Shown: positions 26,656-36,090, counted from the stretch's first letter. The stretch is DNA of 64,000 bases from Halalkalibacter suaedae (GCF_017939705.1 NZ_JAGKSQ010000006.1:124001-188000); one strand, 5' to 3'. The notes: generated by a model from the letters alone, not told the origin. A program made the numbers and translations.

Positions 26656-27672
26656 TTACGCTTTGCCTTTTCGAATATAAGGCTTATTCATAATAAATAG
26701 CTTGAATACAAGATAGAGTGACGGGAGTAAAAGCATTAAACCAAAGATAAACACTGTTATTAATGCATAGGCCATCGTTTCATTTGTGAAGCCATCATAT
26801 ATCGTGATATATGGATAGAGAATATACGGGTAACGTGAAACACCGTATCCGTAGAAGGCAAAAGCAAACTGCAATACGACAAAGATGAACGATTTACCAT
26901 ATTTCCCTTTCTTTAAGAGCCATAGACTCTCAAGGAAACAGATAAAGGACAAGAGAAACACCCACCATAAAGAGATTAGTCCTTCAAAATGAGCCGGATT
27001 ATGCCAACGCATCTCAATAATTATTCCAAGGGCAGTCACCATCGTCGGAAAGCTCCAAAGCCATGTGTAACGTCTAAATAGTTTGAGTGCTTCATAATCC
27101 TGAGCGACGTTTGAATAGTATGCTAGAAAGCTAGCCGAAATAAATAACACACTAACAAGACTTAGTAATACAATTGACCAAGCAAACGGACTAGTAAATA
27201 GGGCTAGATAGTCTAATGCAATACTACCTGTCGCTGTTTCACGAATGAACCCACCTTGCGAAACAATTAAAGCCGTTGATAATGAAGCTGGAATAAGAAC
27301 ACCTGTCACACCGTACATCAGAGTGTAGCCTTTATGTCCCTTTGTACCATATGTTCCAAAAGCGTAGTAGCTTCCTCGTAATGCTAAAAGGATGATTGAG
27401 ATACTAATCGGGATCAACAGCACCGTCCCGAAATAATAGGCCGTACTTGGGAAAAAACCAATCATCCCAATAAAAAAGAATACAAGGAAAACATTCGTAA
27501 TCTCCCATACTGGAGAAAGATATCGTTGAATAACTGAGTTAACAATATGGTTCTTCTTAGTCACAATTGTTGAAGCATTGAAAAATCCTGCTCCAAAATC
27601 AATTGAAGCTACAATGACATAGCCGAATAGGAACAGCCACAATACTGATATTCCTACTATTTCAATCGTCAT
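26656..27672 (-). CDS. cydB: Cytochrome bd ubiquinol/menaquinol oxidase subunit II
   Basis: Subunit CydB, 338 residues and eight to nine membrane spans, with the N-terminal FGYVIVASIDFGAG that is characteristic of CydB. With CydA it forms the terminal oxidase that reduces O2 with menaquinol at low oxygen tension. The start codon overlaps the cydA stop by 4 bp (ATGA). The length is that of the shorter YthB/Geobacillus type. Confidence 0.94.
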   Translation of the reverse strand: MTIEIVGISVLWLFLFGYVIVASIDFGAGFFNASTIVTKKNHIVNSVIQRYLSPVWEITNVFLVFFFIGMIGFFPSTAYYFGTVLLIPISISIILLALRGSYYAFGTYGTKGHKGYTLMYGVTGVLIPASLSTALIVSQGGFIRETATGSIALDYLALFTSPFAWSIVLLSLVSVLFISASFLAYYSNVAQDYEALKLFRRYTWLWSFPTMVTALGIIIEMRWHNPAHFEGLISLWWVFLLSFICFLESLWLLKKGKYGKSFIFVVLQFAFAFYGYGVSRYPYILYPYITIYDGFTNETMAYALITVFIFGLMLLLPSLYLVFKLFIMNKPYIRKGKA

Positions 27673-29009
27673 TTCGCTTCACTCCTTTGTTCATCAGTTG
27701 CCATTTCAAGCTCTTTTTCAACAGGGTTATTTTTAAACATTCGAATCAATACGACCGCTGTTCCAACTAACAAAATCGCGTATAGAATTGCAAATGCAAT
27801 AAGCATTAAACCAACATCAGGTGAGTCAGTCGCTCCTTCTGCTGTCTTCATAAACCCTCTCATAATCCAAGGCTGTCTACCAACCTCTGTGAACCACCAT
27901 CCTGCTTCGATTGCAACCATTGCTAATGGTCCTGAGGCAACAAGTAAGATTCTGAATACCTTTGATTGAATGATTTTCCATCCTCGCCATAGTGCAACAC
28001 AATAAGCGAAGGAAAGCGTTGTTAGCCAGATTCCTATCGTAACCATCGTGTCAAACAGATAGTGAATTTCATACGGTGGATGATACTCCTCTGGAATATC
28101 ATTTAATCCCGTTACGACACCACTAAAATTACTGTGGACAAGGAAGCTTAGGGCATAAGGTATTTTAATAGCATATTTCACTTCATTTGTTTCAGTTAAG
28201 ACACCATAGAGCACAAGTGGTGCTTCTCCCTCTGTCTCAAAATGCCATTCTGCAGCAGCTAGCTTCTCTGGCTGGTATTCAGCTAAATACTTACCAGATA
28301 AATCACCTACAAGAGCTGTCGCAATCGAGAAGATCAATGCTACCTTCATTGTTAACGCTAATGCTTTACGGTGATACTCATGACGATTACCTCTTAACAT
28401 ATGAAACGCAGCAATAGATGCTAGAATAAAGGCCGTTGTCATATAAGCTGACGCGACGACATGCGCAACCTTTGTTGGCATTGCTGGATTAAACATTGCT
28501 AAGAGTGGTTGTATATTAGTTAATTGTCCATCAACTAGAGCAAATCCCTGTGGTGCATTCATAAAAGCGTTCACTGATGTAATGAACAGTGCTGACATAG
28601 CCGCACCAAGTACAACAGGAATTAATAGATAAAAATGATGCTTGGGATTTTTAAAGCGGTCAGATGTATATAAATAAATACCTAGAAAAATAGCTTCAAA
28701 GAAAAACGCAAAAGTTTCCATAAATAATGGGAGGGCAACAAGCTGACCAGCGAATTCCATAAATTTCGGCCATAATAAAGCTAATTGCAATGCAATCGCA
28801 GTTCCAGTAACGACACCCACAGCAACAGTTATCACATACCCACGGGCCCAACGCCTTGCAAGCAGTAAATACTGCTCATCATTTCTCTTTAGTCCAAGCC
28901 AATGAGCAAGAGTTATCATAATCGGTACACCAACACCAAGAGTTGCATAAATAACATGAACAGATAATGTTAGCATCGTTAAGTAGCGGCTTAATTCAAC
29001 AGACTCCAT
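27669..29009 (-). CDS. cydA: Cytochrome bd menaquinol oxidase subunit I
   Basis: CydA holds the three haems and the quinol site. Visible are the N-terminal haem-ligand His (TLSVHVIYATLG), METFAFFFEAIFLGIY with the conserved glutamates, the second haem-ligand region PTKVAHVVASAYM and GRQPWIMRG. The Q-loop is of the short type, and the sequence is closest in my memory to Geobacillus CydA and B. subtilis YthA. The ATG at 29009 is the likely start (446 residues), seven bases after AGGAGG; a TTG lies one codon upstream. The first gene of the operon, it has a Rex/Fnr-type dyad in front. Confidence 0.95.
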   Translation of the reverse strand: MESVELSRYLTMLTLSVHVIYATLGVGVPIMITLAHWLGLKRNDEQYLLLARRWARGYVITVAVGVVTGTAIALQLALLWPKFMEFAGQLVALPLFMETFAFFFEAIFLGIYLYTSDRFKNPKHHFYLLIPVVLGAAMSALFITSVNAFMNAPQGFALVDGQLTNIQPLLAMFNPAMPTKVAHVVASAYMTTAFILASIAAFHMLRGNRHEYHRKALALTMKVALIFSIATALVGDLSGKYLAEYQPEKLAAAEWHFETEGEAPLVLYGVLTETNEVKYAIKIPYALSFLVHSNFSGVVTGLNDIPEEYHPPYEIHYLFDTMVTIGIWLTTLSFAYCVALWRGWKIIQSKVFRILLVASGPLAMVAIEAGWWFTEVGRQPWIMRGFMKTAEGATDSPDVGLMLIAFAILYAILLVGTAVVLIRMFKNNPVEKELEMATDEQRSEAK

Positions 29010-29044
29010 CAATTCTCCTCCTCTTCTCTAATGAAGTTATACTC

Positions 29045-29080
29045 ATTATAAACGCAACGAGTATGTGAAATATATCACAA
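29045..29080 (-). promoter_or_regulatory. cyd promoter with Rex/Fnr-type dyad
   Basis: ATGTGAAATATATCACAA (29063-29080) fits the Rex consensus TTGTGAAWWWWTTCACAA at 16 of 18 positions. It also fits TGTGA-N6-TCACA of Fnr/CRP proteins exactly. On the minus strand a TATAAT box lies at 29045-29050, and the dyad covers its -35 region. Overlap with -35 favours repression, as Rex does to cyd genes when NADH is low, over Fnr activation. Confidence 0.65.
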
Positions 29081-29134
29081 TTTGAACGAATTAGTTACAA
29101 AAGTTTGATCATTTCATGAACAAAAGAAAAAAAA

Positions 29135-29155
29135 CAACCATGTAAACAATGGTTG
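29135..29155 (-). terminator. Terminator of the YrhK-like gene
   Basis: caaccat/atggttg with a 7-nt loop is followed on the minus strand by TTTTTTTTCTTTTG. It lies 100 bp after the stop codon. Confidence 0.7.
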
Positions 29156-29254
29156 GAATTTGACTAATTTTCTAATGACGTAATCAACGCTATAAAAATC
29201 AGAACATTAATATCAACTCATTTATACAAATTAAAAAGAAAACCGAGAATAGCT

Positions 29255-29548
29255 TCAAGCCTTATATGTCTCTTTATCCTTGATTTCTCTTCTAAGCGAA
29301 GCACTATGCATCAGCCTAAGGATCGGACGTACGACTAGGAACGCACTACCTAATAAATACAGAATGCTCCCAACAAGCTGCATATTAGTAAAAAAATTAA
29401 ATATACTCCCTAGTACGAAAAGAACCCCAATTAAGATGTCATTGAGCGTAGAGAAAACTCTATATCTTTTATCAAAATAGAGACGAAACTTCCCTGCCTT
29501 GACATCAATATACTCTTCTCCATTTCTCACTTTTGGTATTTTAGTCAT
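29255..29548 (-). CDS. YrhK-family small membrane protein
   Basis: A 97-residue protein with two membrane helices (about 36-55, DILIGVLFVLGSIFNFF; and 60-80, LVGSILYLLGSAFLVVRPI) and the YrhK-type pattern R(Y/F)..F...ND...G..F..GS. B. subtilis YrhK has about the same length. The function of the family is not known. A GGGGGG-type ribosome site precedes the ATG. Confidence 0.7.
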   Translation of the reverse strand: MTKIPKVRNGEEYIDVKAGKFRLYFDKRYRVFSTLNDILIGVLFVLGSIFNFFTNMQLVGSILYLLGSAFLVVRPILRLMHSASLRREIKDKETYKA

Positions 29549-29649
29549 ACAACCCCCCCTACTAAAGATTTTGTACTTCCTTTACCCTTATCAGCATTTC
29601 AATAAACGTCCCTCAATTGCTTGTTACATATAGAAATAGACAAAAAAAG

Positions 29650-29687
29650 GGTTGTCCAAAGGTTAATCTTTAACCTTATCGACAACC
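29650..29687 (-). terminator. Terminator of rlmCD
   Basis: ggttgtc..aaggtt/aacctt..gacaacc has a bulged stem and is followed on the minus strand by CTTTTTTTG. Confidence 0.7.
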
Positions 29688-29716
29688 TCGATTTTTGTTA
29701 AGAACGAGCTCGAACC

Positions 29717-31117
29717 TTATGAAGGGAACCCGACATAGGTTAACAATGCAACACATTCCACATGAACTGTATGAGGAAATAAGTCAACTGGCTGGACAAC
29801 ATTTAGTGTATAACCAAATGCTTCAAGCTCTTTAATATCAGTTGCGAAGGTATCTGGATTACAGGATACATAAACGATTCGCTCTGGTTTAGCACGTCCA
29901 ATTCGTCTCATTACTTTCCCACCAGCACCAGAACGTGGCGGATCAAGCAGAAGTAGTTCTGGGTTTCCAAAGCTCTCTAGCACTTGATCAATTCCATTCC
30001 TAGCATCCTTAGCAAGAAAATCTGTATTGGAAAGACCGTTGTCTTTCGCATTACGTTTGGCTGATTCAATTGAGCTTTCAACAATTTCAATTCCAACAAG
30101 CTTCCCAACCTTGCTGGCAAAAGGTAGAGAAAATGTGCCAACACCACAGAAAAGATCAATCATCTTCTCTGTTTTCATTGGTTTTCCTAGATCAATTGCG
30201 ATTTCTACCAGCTTCTCAGCTTGGGTCGGATTTGTTTGGAAAAATGTATCAAACCACAGGCGGAAGCGATAGCCTGCCATTTCATCATAAATGAAATCTC
30301 GACCAGCAAGTAAATGAGTTTTCTCAGATTGCGTACGATCGGCCCATGCTGTATTTTCTAACCATAGTACACTCTTAACTTGTGGAAACTTTTCTTCGAT
30401 ACGTTTAACTAACTCATTAGTTGCCTCTTGCAAAGGACCATCTGGTGCTTCCGTCGCAAATAGGCCTAGCATCATTTCCCCAGTAGCAAAGGATTGTCTC
30501 ACCATTAAATGTCTAAGCAAGCCTTCATGTAGATCTTTATCATAGCCCTTAAGATTGTAGTCATTTACCCACTCAGCAACTGTCATTGCCGCTTCAACCA
30601 TCTCCTTCCCTGCGATCAAACAGGTTTCAAGTGAAATGATCTTTCTGAAATTCCCTTGCTCATGTAATCCAAGTGAACCATCTGTAGCAAATGTAAACTC
30701 CATCTTATTGCGATAATGCCAGGGCTCGTCCATACCAATTGTGTCTAATACAAGACTTGAATCGAAGCCTTGTGCTTCAATTGCATGTTTGACATGGTCT
30801 GTCTTCTGTTGTAGCTGACCATTATAATGCCAGTGCTGCCACACACAGCCCCCACATTTTTCAAAATGCTGACAGGATGCTTCAGTTCTTTCCGCGTGAC
30901 TTTCAATTATTTCATCTGGCATCGCTTTTCGTCTTTTCCGCTCAGGCTGATCAACAGTGACACGAACTTTCTCTCCAGGAAGCGTCTGAGGAATGGTTAA
31001 TTTTAACTTCTTTAAATTCCCTAACTCATTTTCACGCCAGATAACTGCCCTTCCTGATCCTCTATCATCAAGATGGTTAATCTCTGCAACCATCTTTTCT
31101 CCCTTAGTCATAACCAA
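29717..31117 (-). CDS. rlmCD: 23S rRNA (uracil-C5)-methyltransferase RlmCD
   Basis: An RNA m5U methyltransferase that in B. subtilis modifies both U747 and U1939. An N-terminal TRAM domain is followed by Fe-S cysteines in CQHFEKCGGC plus a later Cys (LETCLIAG). SAM motif DLFCGVGTFS, LLLDPPRSG and the catalytic Cys in YVSCNPDTFATD come next. AAGGAGG is 8 bases ahead of a TTG at 31117, giving 466 residues. The longer frame starting at 31147 places the ribosome site inside the gene and is less likely. Confidence 0.92.
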   Translation of the reverse strand: MVMTKGEKMVAEINHLDDRGSGRAVIWRENELGNLKKLKLTIPQTLPGEKVRVTVDQPERKRRKAMPDEIIESHAERTEASCQHFEKCGGCVWQHWHYNGQLQQKTDHVKHAIEAQGFDSSLVLDTIGMDEPWHYRNKMEFTFATDGSLGLHEQGNFRKIISLETCLIAGKEMVEAAMTVAEWVNDYNLKGYDKDLHEGLLRHLMVRQSFATGEMMLGLFATEAPDGPLQEATNELVKRIEEKFPQVKSVLWLENTAWADRTQSEKTHLLAGRDFIYDEMAGYRFRLWFDTFFQTNPTQAEKLVEIAIDLGKPMKTEKMIDLFCGVGTFSLPFASKVGKLVGIEIVESSIESAKRNAKDNGLSNTDFLAKDARNGIDQVLESFGNPELLLLDPPRSGAGGKVMRRIGRAKPERIVYVSCNPDTFATDIKELEAFGYTLNVVQPVDLFPHTVHVECVALLTYVGFPS

Positions 31118-31510
31118 TTTATATTCCTCCTTGTATCTTTCACTCACTTTAGTATACCGTTATCTACTTCACTGAAATACTAGTATAAAGGACTCTTAGC
31201 TAATTTGGAATCAATTCATTTCTAGTAGATGTTAGCAATGTTGATTTCCCTTCCTAACTACTAATGTCTTGCTGTTATCTTACCATTAATTTAAGGAGGC
31301 TTCTCTTAGACATAGCTAAAAGAGCCCACGTAAATGGACTCATCTTTGATTGATTAGAGGCGTATCACATTAGACTAAAAAAGGAAGGCAGAATGGAGGA
31401 GAACTTGGGATTTACGAAGATATATGAGGGTTAAAGTGTATTTCAAATAGATTTACTAGGAGCGATCTGATTTATCTGACTAGAAAATGGAGCTATTTAT
31501 TTATTTCCGT
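31118..31510. other. Intergenic, nothing recognised
   Basis: A 393-bp AT-rich stretch between rlmCD and the SinI-like gene. No open frame with a ribosome site, no repeat copy and no strong hairpin were found. Confidence 0.5.
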
Positions 31511-31654
31511 TCAACGAGCCGCCCGCATTTCTTTCTGTGCAAGTAAATATTCACTAATCTCCTCAGGCTGAAGACCAATTTCCTTTGCTTCAATCATCAA
31601 GCAAATCCACTCAGAGTACTCCGTGTCCAAAGTAATTAGTTTGTTATCCTTCAT
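31511..31654 (-). CDS. SinI-like anti-repressor peptide 1, 47 aa
   Basis: A short gene, with ATG 8 bases after AGGAG, encodes a SinI-type dimerisation helix pair: EWICLMIEAKEIGLQPEEIS followed by EYLLAQKE. B. subtilis SinI reads EWVELMVEAKEANISPEEIR then KYLLLNK as I recall it, so W, L, M, EAKE, PEEI and YLL all align. SinI and SlrA bind SinR and release biofilm genes. No SinR is in the window. It lies 205 bp downstream of an OmpR-type regulator, behind that gene's terminator, with its own promoter region (31777-31795). The C-terminus AAR is short. Confidence 0.8.
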   Translation of the reverse strand: MKDNKLITLDTEYSEWICLMIEAKEIGLQPEEISEYLLAQKEMRAAR

Positions 31655-31776
31655 CTCCATCACTCCTAATTTATACATAGGTCCGCCAATTTCTGAAACT
31701 TATCGCTATCGTTCGATTTTCAATACTTTAGTCACGTACATTAAAAAGCCATCTGTACATTACTATAAATGACCAA

Positions 31777-31795
31777 GGTTAAAATAAGGTTAAAC
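31777..31795 (-). promoter_or_regulatory. 11-bp direct repeat upstream of SinI-like gene 1
   Basis: On the minus strand TTAACC-N5-TTAACC repeats with an 11-bp period, the spacing used by PhoP/OmpR-family regulators, and TATAGT follows 9 bp later. The adjacent regulator at 31860 is of that family. AT-rich repeats can arise by chance. Confidence 0.35.
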
Positions 31796-31830
31796 AAAAA
31801 ATAATTATTTGTTTTTTTGTAAAAAAAAAC

Positions 31831-31845
31831 CACCTTTTCAAGGTG
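31831..31845 (-). terminator. Terminator of response regulator 1
   Basis: caccttttcaaggtg (6-bp stem, 3-nt loop) is followed on the minus strand by GTTTTTTTTT, 14 bp after the regulator stop. Confidence 0.75.
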
Positions 31846-31859
31846 ATTGTTCGTTTGAT

Positions 31860-32549
31860 TTACTCTGTCGTGAATTTATAGCCGAAGCCTCTTACTGTTT
31901 GAATATACTTTGGTTTGGTAGGGTCTTGTTCAACTTTTTTTCTAAGATTACTAATGTGGACCATCACCGTCTTCAAATCCCCTGAACAGTAAACACCCCA
32001 GATTTGCTGGTATAATTGCTCTGCACTAAACACTTGGTTAGGATGTTGTAATAGAGTAATTAGTAATTGTTTTTCCTTCGCATAGAGAGAGACAAGTTCT
32101 TCACGGACATAAACATTTAATGTTCTCAAATCAACAGAAAGATCTCCAAACGATAATCGTTGTCCTTTTTCATGCTGTGCTGTCTGACTACTTCTGCGGA
32201 GGATCGCTTTCATTCTAGCCTCAAGCTCCGCCATGTCAAATGGTTTAGTAATATAGTCATCAGCCCCAGCATCAAATCCCTGTACCTTATCAACAGAGTC
32301 TCGCTTACAGCTCATAAATAGAATCGGTACAGTTGTCATCTCCCGCATATGTTTGCAGACGTCCAAACCATTAATTCCCGGTAATAAAATATCTAGCAAA
32401 ACTAAATTAGGTTTTTCTATCTGTACTAATGTAAGAGCAAGATTCCCTGTGTCAGCAGTTACCACCTCATAGCCTTTTTTCTGCAAATATAAAGTTGTTA
32501 ATTCCCTTATATCCTTATCATCCTCAACAATCAGAACTTTCTTCCTCAT
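31860..32549 (-). CDS. OmpR/PhoP-family response regulator 1
   Basis: A 229-residue regulator with a receiver domain (VEDDKD, phospho-acceptor Asp in LVLLDILLPG near 52, and YITKPF) and a winged-helix DNA-binding domain (VMVHISNLRKKVE, YIQTVRGFGYKF). It follows the hybrid kinase gene by 47 bp and surely shares its transcript. It resembles the regulator at 56553 closely: both have PILF-S-K-D-DK-G in the receiver and HISNLRKK with PKYI-TVRG-GYKF in the effector domain. The target may include the SinI-like gene directly downstream (inference). Confidence 0.9.
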   Translation of the reverse strand: MRKKVLIVEDDKDIRELTTLYLQKKGYEVVTADTGNLALTLVQIEKPNLVLLDILLPGINGLDVCKHMREMTTVPILFMSCKRDSVDKVQGFDAGADDYITKPFDMAELEARMKAILRRSSQTAQHEKGQRLSFGDLSVDLRTLNVYVREELVSLYAKEKQLLITLLQHPNQVFSAEQLYQQIWGVYCSGDLKTVMVHISNLRKKVEQDPTKPKYIQTVRGFGYKFTTE

Positions 32550-32596
32550 TCTATTTTACCCTCCTGGATTAGTTTCAGAAAATAGGTGGCAACTTC

Positions 32597-35500
32597 CTAT
32601 AGGATAATTGGTAAAGTGAAAAACACAGATGTTCCCTCGCCCTTCTTACTTTCTATCCAAATATGTCCCTTATGATATTCAATGATTTCTTTTGTGATAG
32701 CAAGCCCTAAACCCGAGCCTTTTATCTCATCGCTATTTTGATCAGAGCCTCTATAAAACCGATTAAATAGAAATGGAATCTCTTCCTCTGCTATTCCTGT
32801 GCCGTTGTCTCGCACTTCAATTTTCACTTTTGTTTCAAAACCGTTTTCATCCTCTTGATGATGTACTAGTTCTCCAAATATGAAAATTTCCCCTTCTTTC
32901 GATAGGTGCTTTAGTGCATTATAAATTATATTAGTCATTACCTGATCGATTCGGTCAACATCAATTAGTAACTCTCCATCATTGTCTAACACATTCTTGA
33001 AGACTGGCTTATGTATAAGACATCCATTACGATTAACTTCGAATTCAAACTTCTCAAACAGATGATTAAACCAGCTTGTAAATGGGATCGTTCTAATCTT
33101 TAACTGCATTTTCCCTGATTCGAATTTAATAAGGTCATATAAATCTGAAATTAGACGATCTAATAAAGTAATCTTCTCTTGAGCTAATTCAAGATACTTC
33201 GGGTTACTCGCCTCAATAAACCCTTCCTGAACGGTTTGAATATATCCTTGTAGAAAGGTCAAGGGTGTTCCTAGTTCATGAGAAATATTCGACAATAGAT
33301 CAATCCTCGATTGCTCTATTTGTCTTAGCTCCAAATTAATCTTATCTAGCTCCTGATTTTTCCACTCCAGTTGCTTTGTTCGTGAGGTAACCTTCTCTTC
33401 TAAAAGATCATTCATTTCTAGCAGTTGCTGATTGATTCGAGCTACTTCCTCAGCATGCCTTTGAACTTTAAGTGTAGATTCCTTTAGATTAATTAGTGTT
33501 TTCGTTCGTGACAATAACTCACGCTTATCAACTGGTTTCATCAAATAATCATTTGCACCCACTTCAAAGGCTGTGATTCGATCCTCTATTTGATTTTTTG
33601 CAGTCAGCATTAAAATCGGGAGTTCTGTCAAAGTGATTGTCTCTCGCAATGTCTGACATACTTCATAGCCAGACATTTTAGGCATCATTATATCTAGAAT
33701 TAATAATGAAAAGGAATCATTTTGAGAAATTTTACTCAGTACTTCCTCACCGTCTGAAGCTGTTTCAATCGTGTATCCAGCCATTGATAAGTAATTAATT
33801 AATACTTGAATATTCACCGGATCGTCATCCGCAACTAAAATTCTACTTCCACCATTTACAGCGACGTCCGTTGAAGGCATTTCCAGACTTAAGGACGTTT
33901 GCTCATGATACTCTCTCGAAACCACACTTACCGTTGATGCAATTTCAGGTTCTGCTCTTTCAGCTTCTTGATAAAGAGGTAATGTAAAATAAAAAGACGT
34001 CCCCTCACCGACAGTGGATTGCAGTGTAATTTCCCCTTGCTGGAGTTCAATCAAGCGCTTCGTTATATTTAGTCCAATTCCGCTCCCCCTACTTGTGCTA
34101 GCACTAAATTGATTTCCTCGGTTAAATGGTAAGAAGATCGATTGATGCTCCTCTTCTGGGATCCCTATACCAGTATCCTTTACCTCAATAATCACCTTAT
34201 CTTTAATCTCTCGAGCAGAAATAACCACCTCACCTTTCTCTGTGTATTTAATTCCATTTCCAATTAAATTAAAAAGAATTTGTTGGAGACGATTTTCATC
34301 TGCTAAGACAGTTAAATCCGGACTAATTCTATTTATTAATTTGATGTCTTTTTGTTTTAGTAATGTCTCACATATTGTGACAACTACATCTGACACTTCC
34401 TTCAGACGGACCTTCTTCAGATGTAATTGAATGTCATTATGCTTGAGCTTAGAAAAATCTAGTATGTCGTCAATTAAATGAGCAAGTCGGATCCCGCTAA
34501 TTTTAATCATCTTAAGATTGTCTTTAACGGTATTATTAATTTCCCCACCCGCACCATCGTACAACGAGTCGGCAAGACCAATAATTCCATTTAAGGGGGT
34601 ACGTAGCTCATGCGAGGTTATTGCCAAAAATTCATCCTTTAATTTATCATTTTGTTTCAAGCTTTCTAGCTTTTCCTTTTGACTTTTGATTGCCTCCTGC
34701 TCCGCCTGCTCCTTTTCTAATCGCAACATATTAATTTTGTCTGCAAGAGCAAAGGATATTAAGATGAGCTCAAATGCCGTTGACATTTGCCATGCATATT
34801 TTGTAAAGAAATTAAGTGGGATCATACCCGCATCAGCCAAAATAGAGATGATGACTCCAGTTAAGAATACATACCAAGAAAGTAAGAAAAACCGTGCAGG
34901 TCTGAATCCTCTTCTAAGAGAGATAAAGGCTCCTATCATAATGACAATGCTCATACAAGCAATACTCGCAACACTTATGTTCAAAGCTGCTGGATACGAG
35001 AAGAAGAGTAGAACCATTGTCGCTAGATTAAATAGCATCAGATAGTTGAAAAGTATGTTTATTCTAGGAATGTATGTATTCGCATCCAGAAAGGATTTTG
35101 CAAATAGAACTGCAACAATATTTGTTAGACACATGAAAAAGACAATCGACCGATTATTCCACCAAACACTTTCTGGCCATATAAACTGATAGGCCAATCC
35201 AGTAAAGGCCAAATGAGTAATTAAATTAACCAAAATGAATAAGACATAGAACAAATAGCTCTTATTTCGTAACGAAAAATACAAAAACAAATTATAAAAA
35301 GCCATGACAACGGCTATTCCGATAAACAGACCTAATACACCATATTCATACAATGTTTTCTCTAGAAAAGTTTTGTGATTATAGAGCGTAAGTGGAAATT
35401 GCATAGCTCCTTCTGTTTCAAAACGAAGATACATCGTTTTTGCTTCATTCGTTTGCAACTCAATTTCAAAAACATAGTTCCGATGGTTCATGTCACGCTC

Positions 35501-35905
35501 GGAAAATGGCAAAAGGTCTCCTGTTTTTTGAGCTTTAAACTCATCACCAGCTTCTGAATAGAGTGTGATATGATCTAGGGTAGAGTTTCTAATTTCTAGC
35601 AGCCAATCATGTTCGAGTGATTGATTGTCAAGCTGAAGCTTAGCCCAGTAAACAGAGCCTGCATAGCCGAAACTAGGGACCCCAGTTTGATACTGTTTAA
35701 AATGTTTATCCATTTCTGATGATTGGATGTCTTCAATCGTCCACTTACTCTCTGTATCTTCAAATATTTCGATTTTTTGATCTAAATTAAGTGTATTAAT
35801 CGATTCATCTATTACGATCCTTGCATCCTTCCCAGCAGCATCTGGTTGAAAGACTACAAATGCAATACACAAGAGCAGTACTATTCTCGCACTATACGAA
35901 AACAT
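32597..35905 (-). CDS. 7TMR-DISM hybrid kinase with two histidine-kinase cores
   Basis: A 1102-residue sensor. The order is: signal or first span (7-24), extracytoplasmic 7TMR-DISMED2 domain (about 40-170), seven spans (about 187-390), HisKA-1 with His432 (SHELRTPLNGIIG) and ATPase-1 (N-box N546-N550, DTGIGIP, GSGIGL). Next come a receiver with Asp738 (LLILDIMMP), a coiled coil (about 810-868), HisKA-2 with His876 (SNISHELGTPLT) and ATPase-2 (N992/N996, DNGTGIA, GSGLGL). Both cores look complete, though H-box 2 has Gly where Arg is usual. DISM domains usually sense carbohydrates or related ligands. The likely partner is the regulator 47 bp downstream. Confidence 0.92.
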   Translation of the reverse strand: MFSYSARIVLLLCIAFVVFQPDAAGKDARIVIDESINTLNLDQKIEIFEDTESKWTIEDIQSSEMDKHFKQYQTGVPSFGYAGSVYWAKLQLDNQSLEHDWLLEIRNSTLDHITLYSEAGDEFKAQKTGDLLPFSERDMNHRNYVFEIELQTNEAKTMYLRFETEGAMQFPLTLYNHKTFLEKTLYEYGVLGLFIGIAVVMAFYNLFLYFSLRNKSYLFYVLFILVNLITHLAFTGLAYQFIWPESVWWNNRSIVFFMCLTNIVAVLFAKSFLDANTYIPRINILFNYLMLFNLATMVLLFFSYPAALNISVASIACMSIVIMIGAFISLRRGFRPARFFLLSWYVFLTGVIISILADAGMIPLNFFTKYAWQMSTAFELILISFALADKINMLRLEKEQAEQEAIKSQKEKLESLKQNDKLKDEFLAITSHELRTPLNGIIGLADSLYDGAGGEINNTVKDNLKMIKISGIRLAHLIDDILDFSKLKHNDIQLHLKKVRLKEVSDVVVTICETLLKQKDIKLINRISPDLTVLADENRLQQILFNLIGNGIKYTEKGEVVISAREIKDKVIIEVKDTGIGIPEEEHQSIFLPFNRGNQFSASTSRGSGIGLNITKRLIELQQGEITLQSTVGEGTSFYFTLPLYQEAERAEPEIASTVSVVSREYHEQTSLSLEMPSTDVAVNGGSRILVADDDPVNIQVLINYLSMAGYTIETASDGEEVLSKISQNDSFSLLILDIMMPKMSGYEVCQTLRETITLTELPILMLTAKNQIEDRITAFEVGANDYLMKPVDKRELLSRTKTLINLKESTLKVQRHAEEVARINQQLLEMNDLLEEKVTSRTKQLEWKNQELDKINLELRQIEQSRIDLLSNISHELGTPLTFLQGYIQTVQEGFIEASNPKYLELAQEKITLLDRLISDLYDLIKFESGKMQLKIRTIPFTSWFNHLFEKFEFEVNRNGCLIHKPVFKNVLDNDGELLIDVDRIDQVMTNIIYNALKHLSKEGEIFIFGELVHHQEDENGFETKVKIEVRDNGTGIAEEEIPFLFNRFYRGSDQNSDEIKGSGLGLAITKEIIEYHKGHIWIESKKGEGTSVFFTLPIIL

Positions 35906-36043
35906 AAGACATCTTCTCCCTACATCAAATGGACTAAATTATTATAGTATTACTTATTAGTAAACACATAGAACTAATACCATTATATTACATTTTATAT
36001 ATAATTCTGTGAATTTATTTAATGATTTGTAGATTTATGGAGG

Positions 36044-36075
36044 AAAAGCCTTTGAGAAGTTTCTCAAAGGCTTTT
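36044..36075. terminator. Hairpin downstream of selO
   Basis: aaaagcctttgagaa/ttctcaaaggctttt is a perfect 15-bp stem with a 2-nt loop, 16 bp after the selO stop. The U-rich part is within the stem for the minus strand. Confidence 0.65.
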
Positions 36076-36090
36076 ATTATTTGTGCTATA

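Noticed and set aside
29063-29080. Fnr alone as the regulator of cyd
   Set aside because: TGTGA-N6-TCACA fits Fnr exactly, but the dyad covers the -35 at about -33, a poor position for activation. Repression by Rex is more likely, so Fnr was not called alone.
31378-31470. GGAGG-like strings near gaacttgggatttacgaag
   Set aside because: No open frame of meaningful length follows on either strand.
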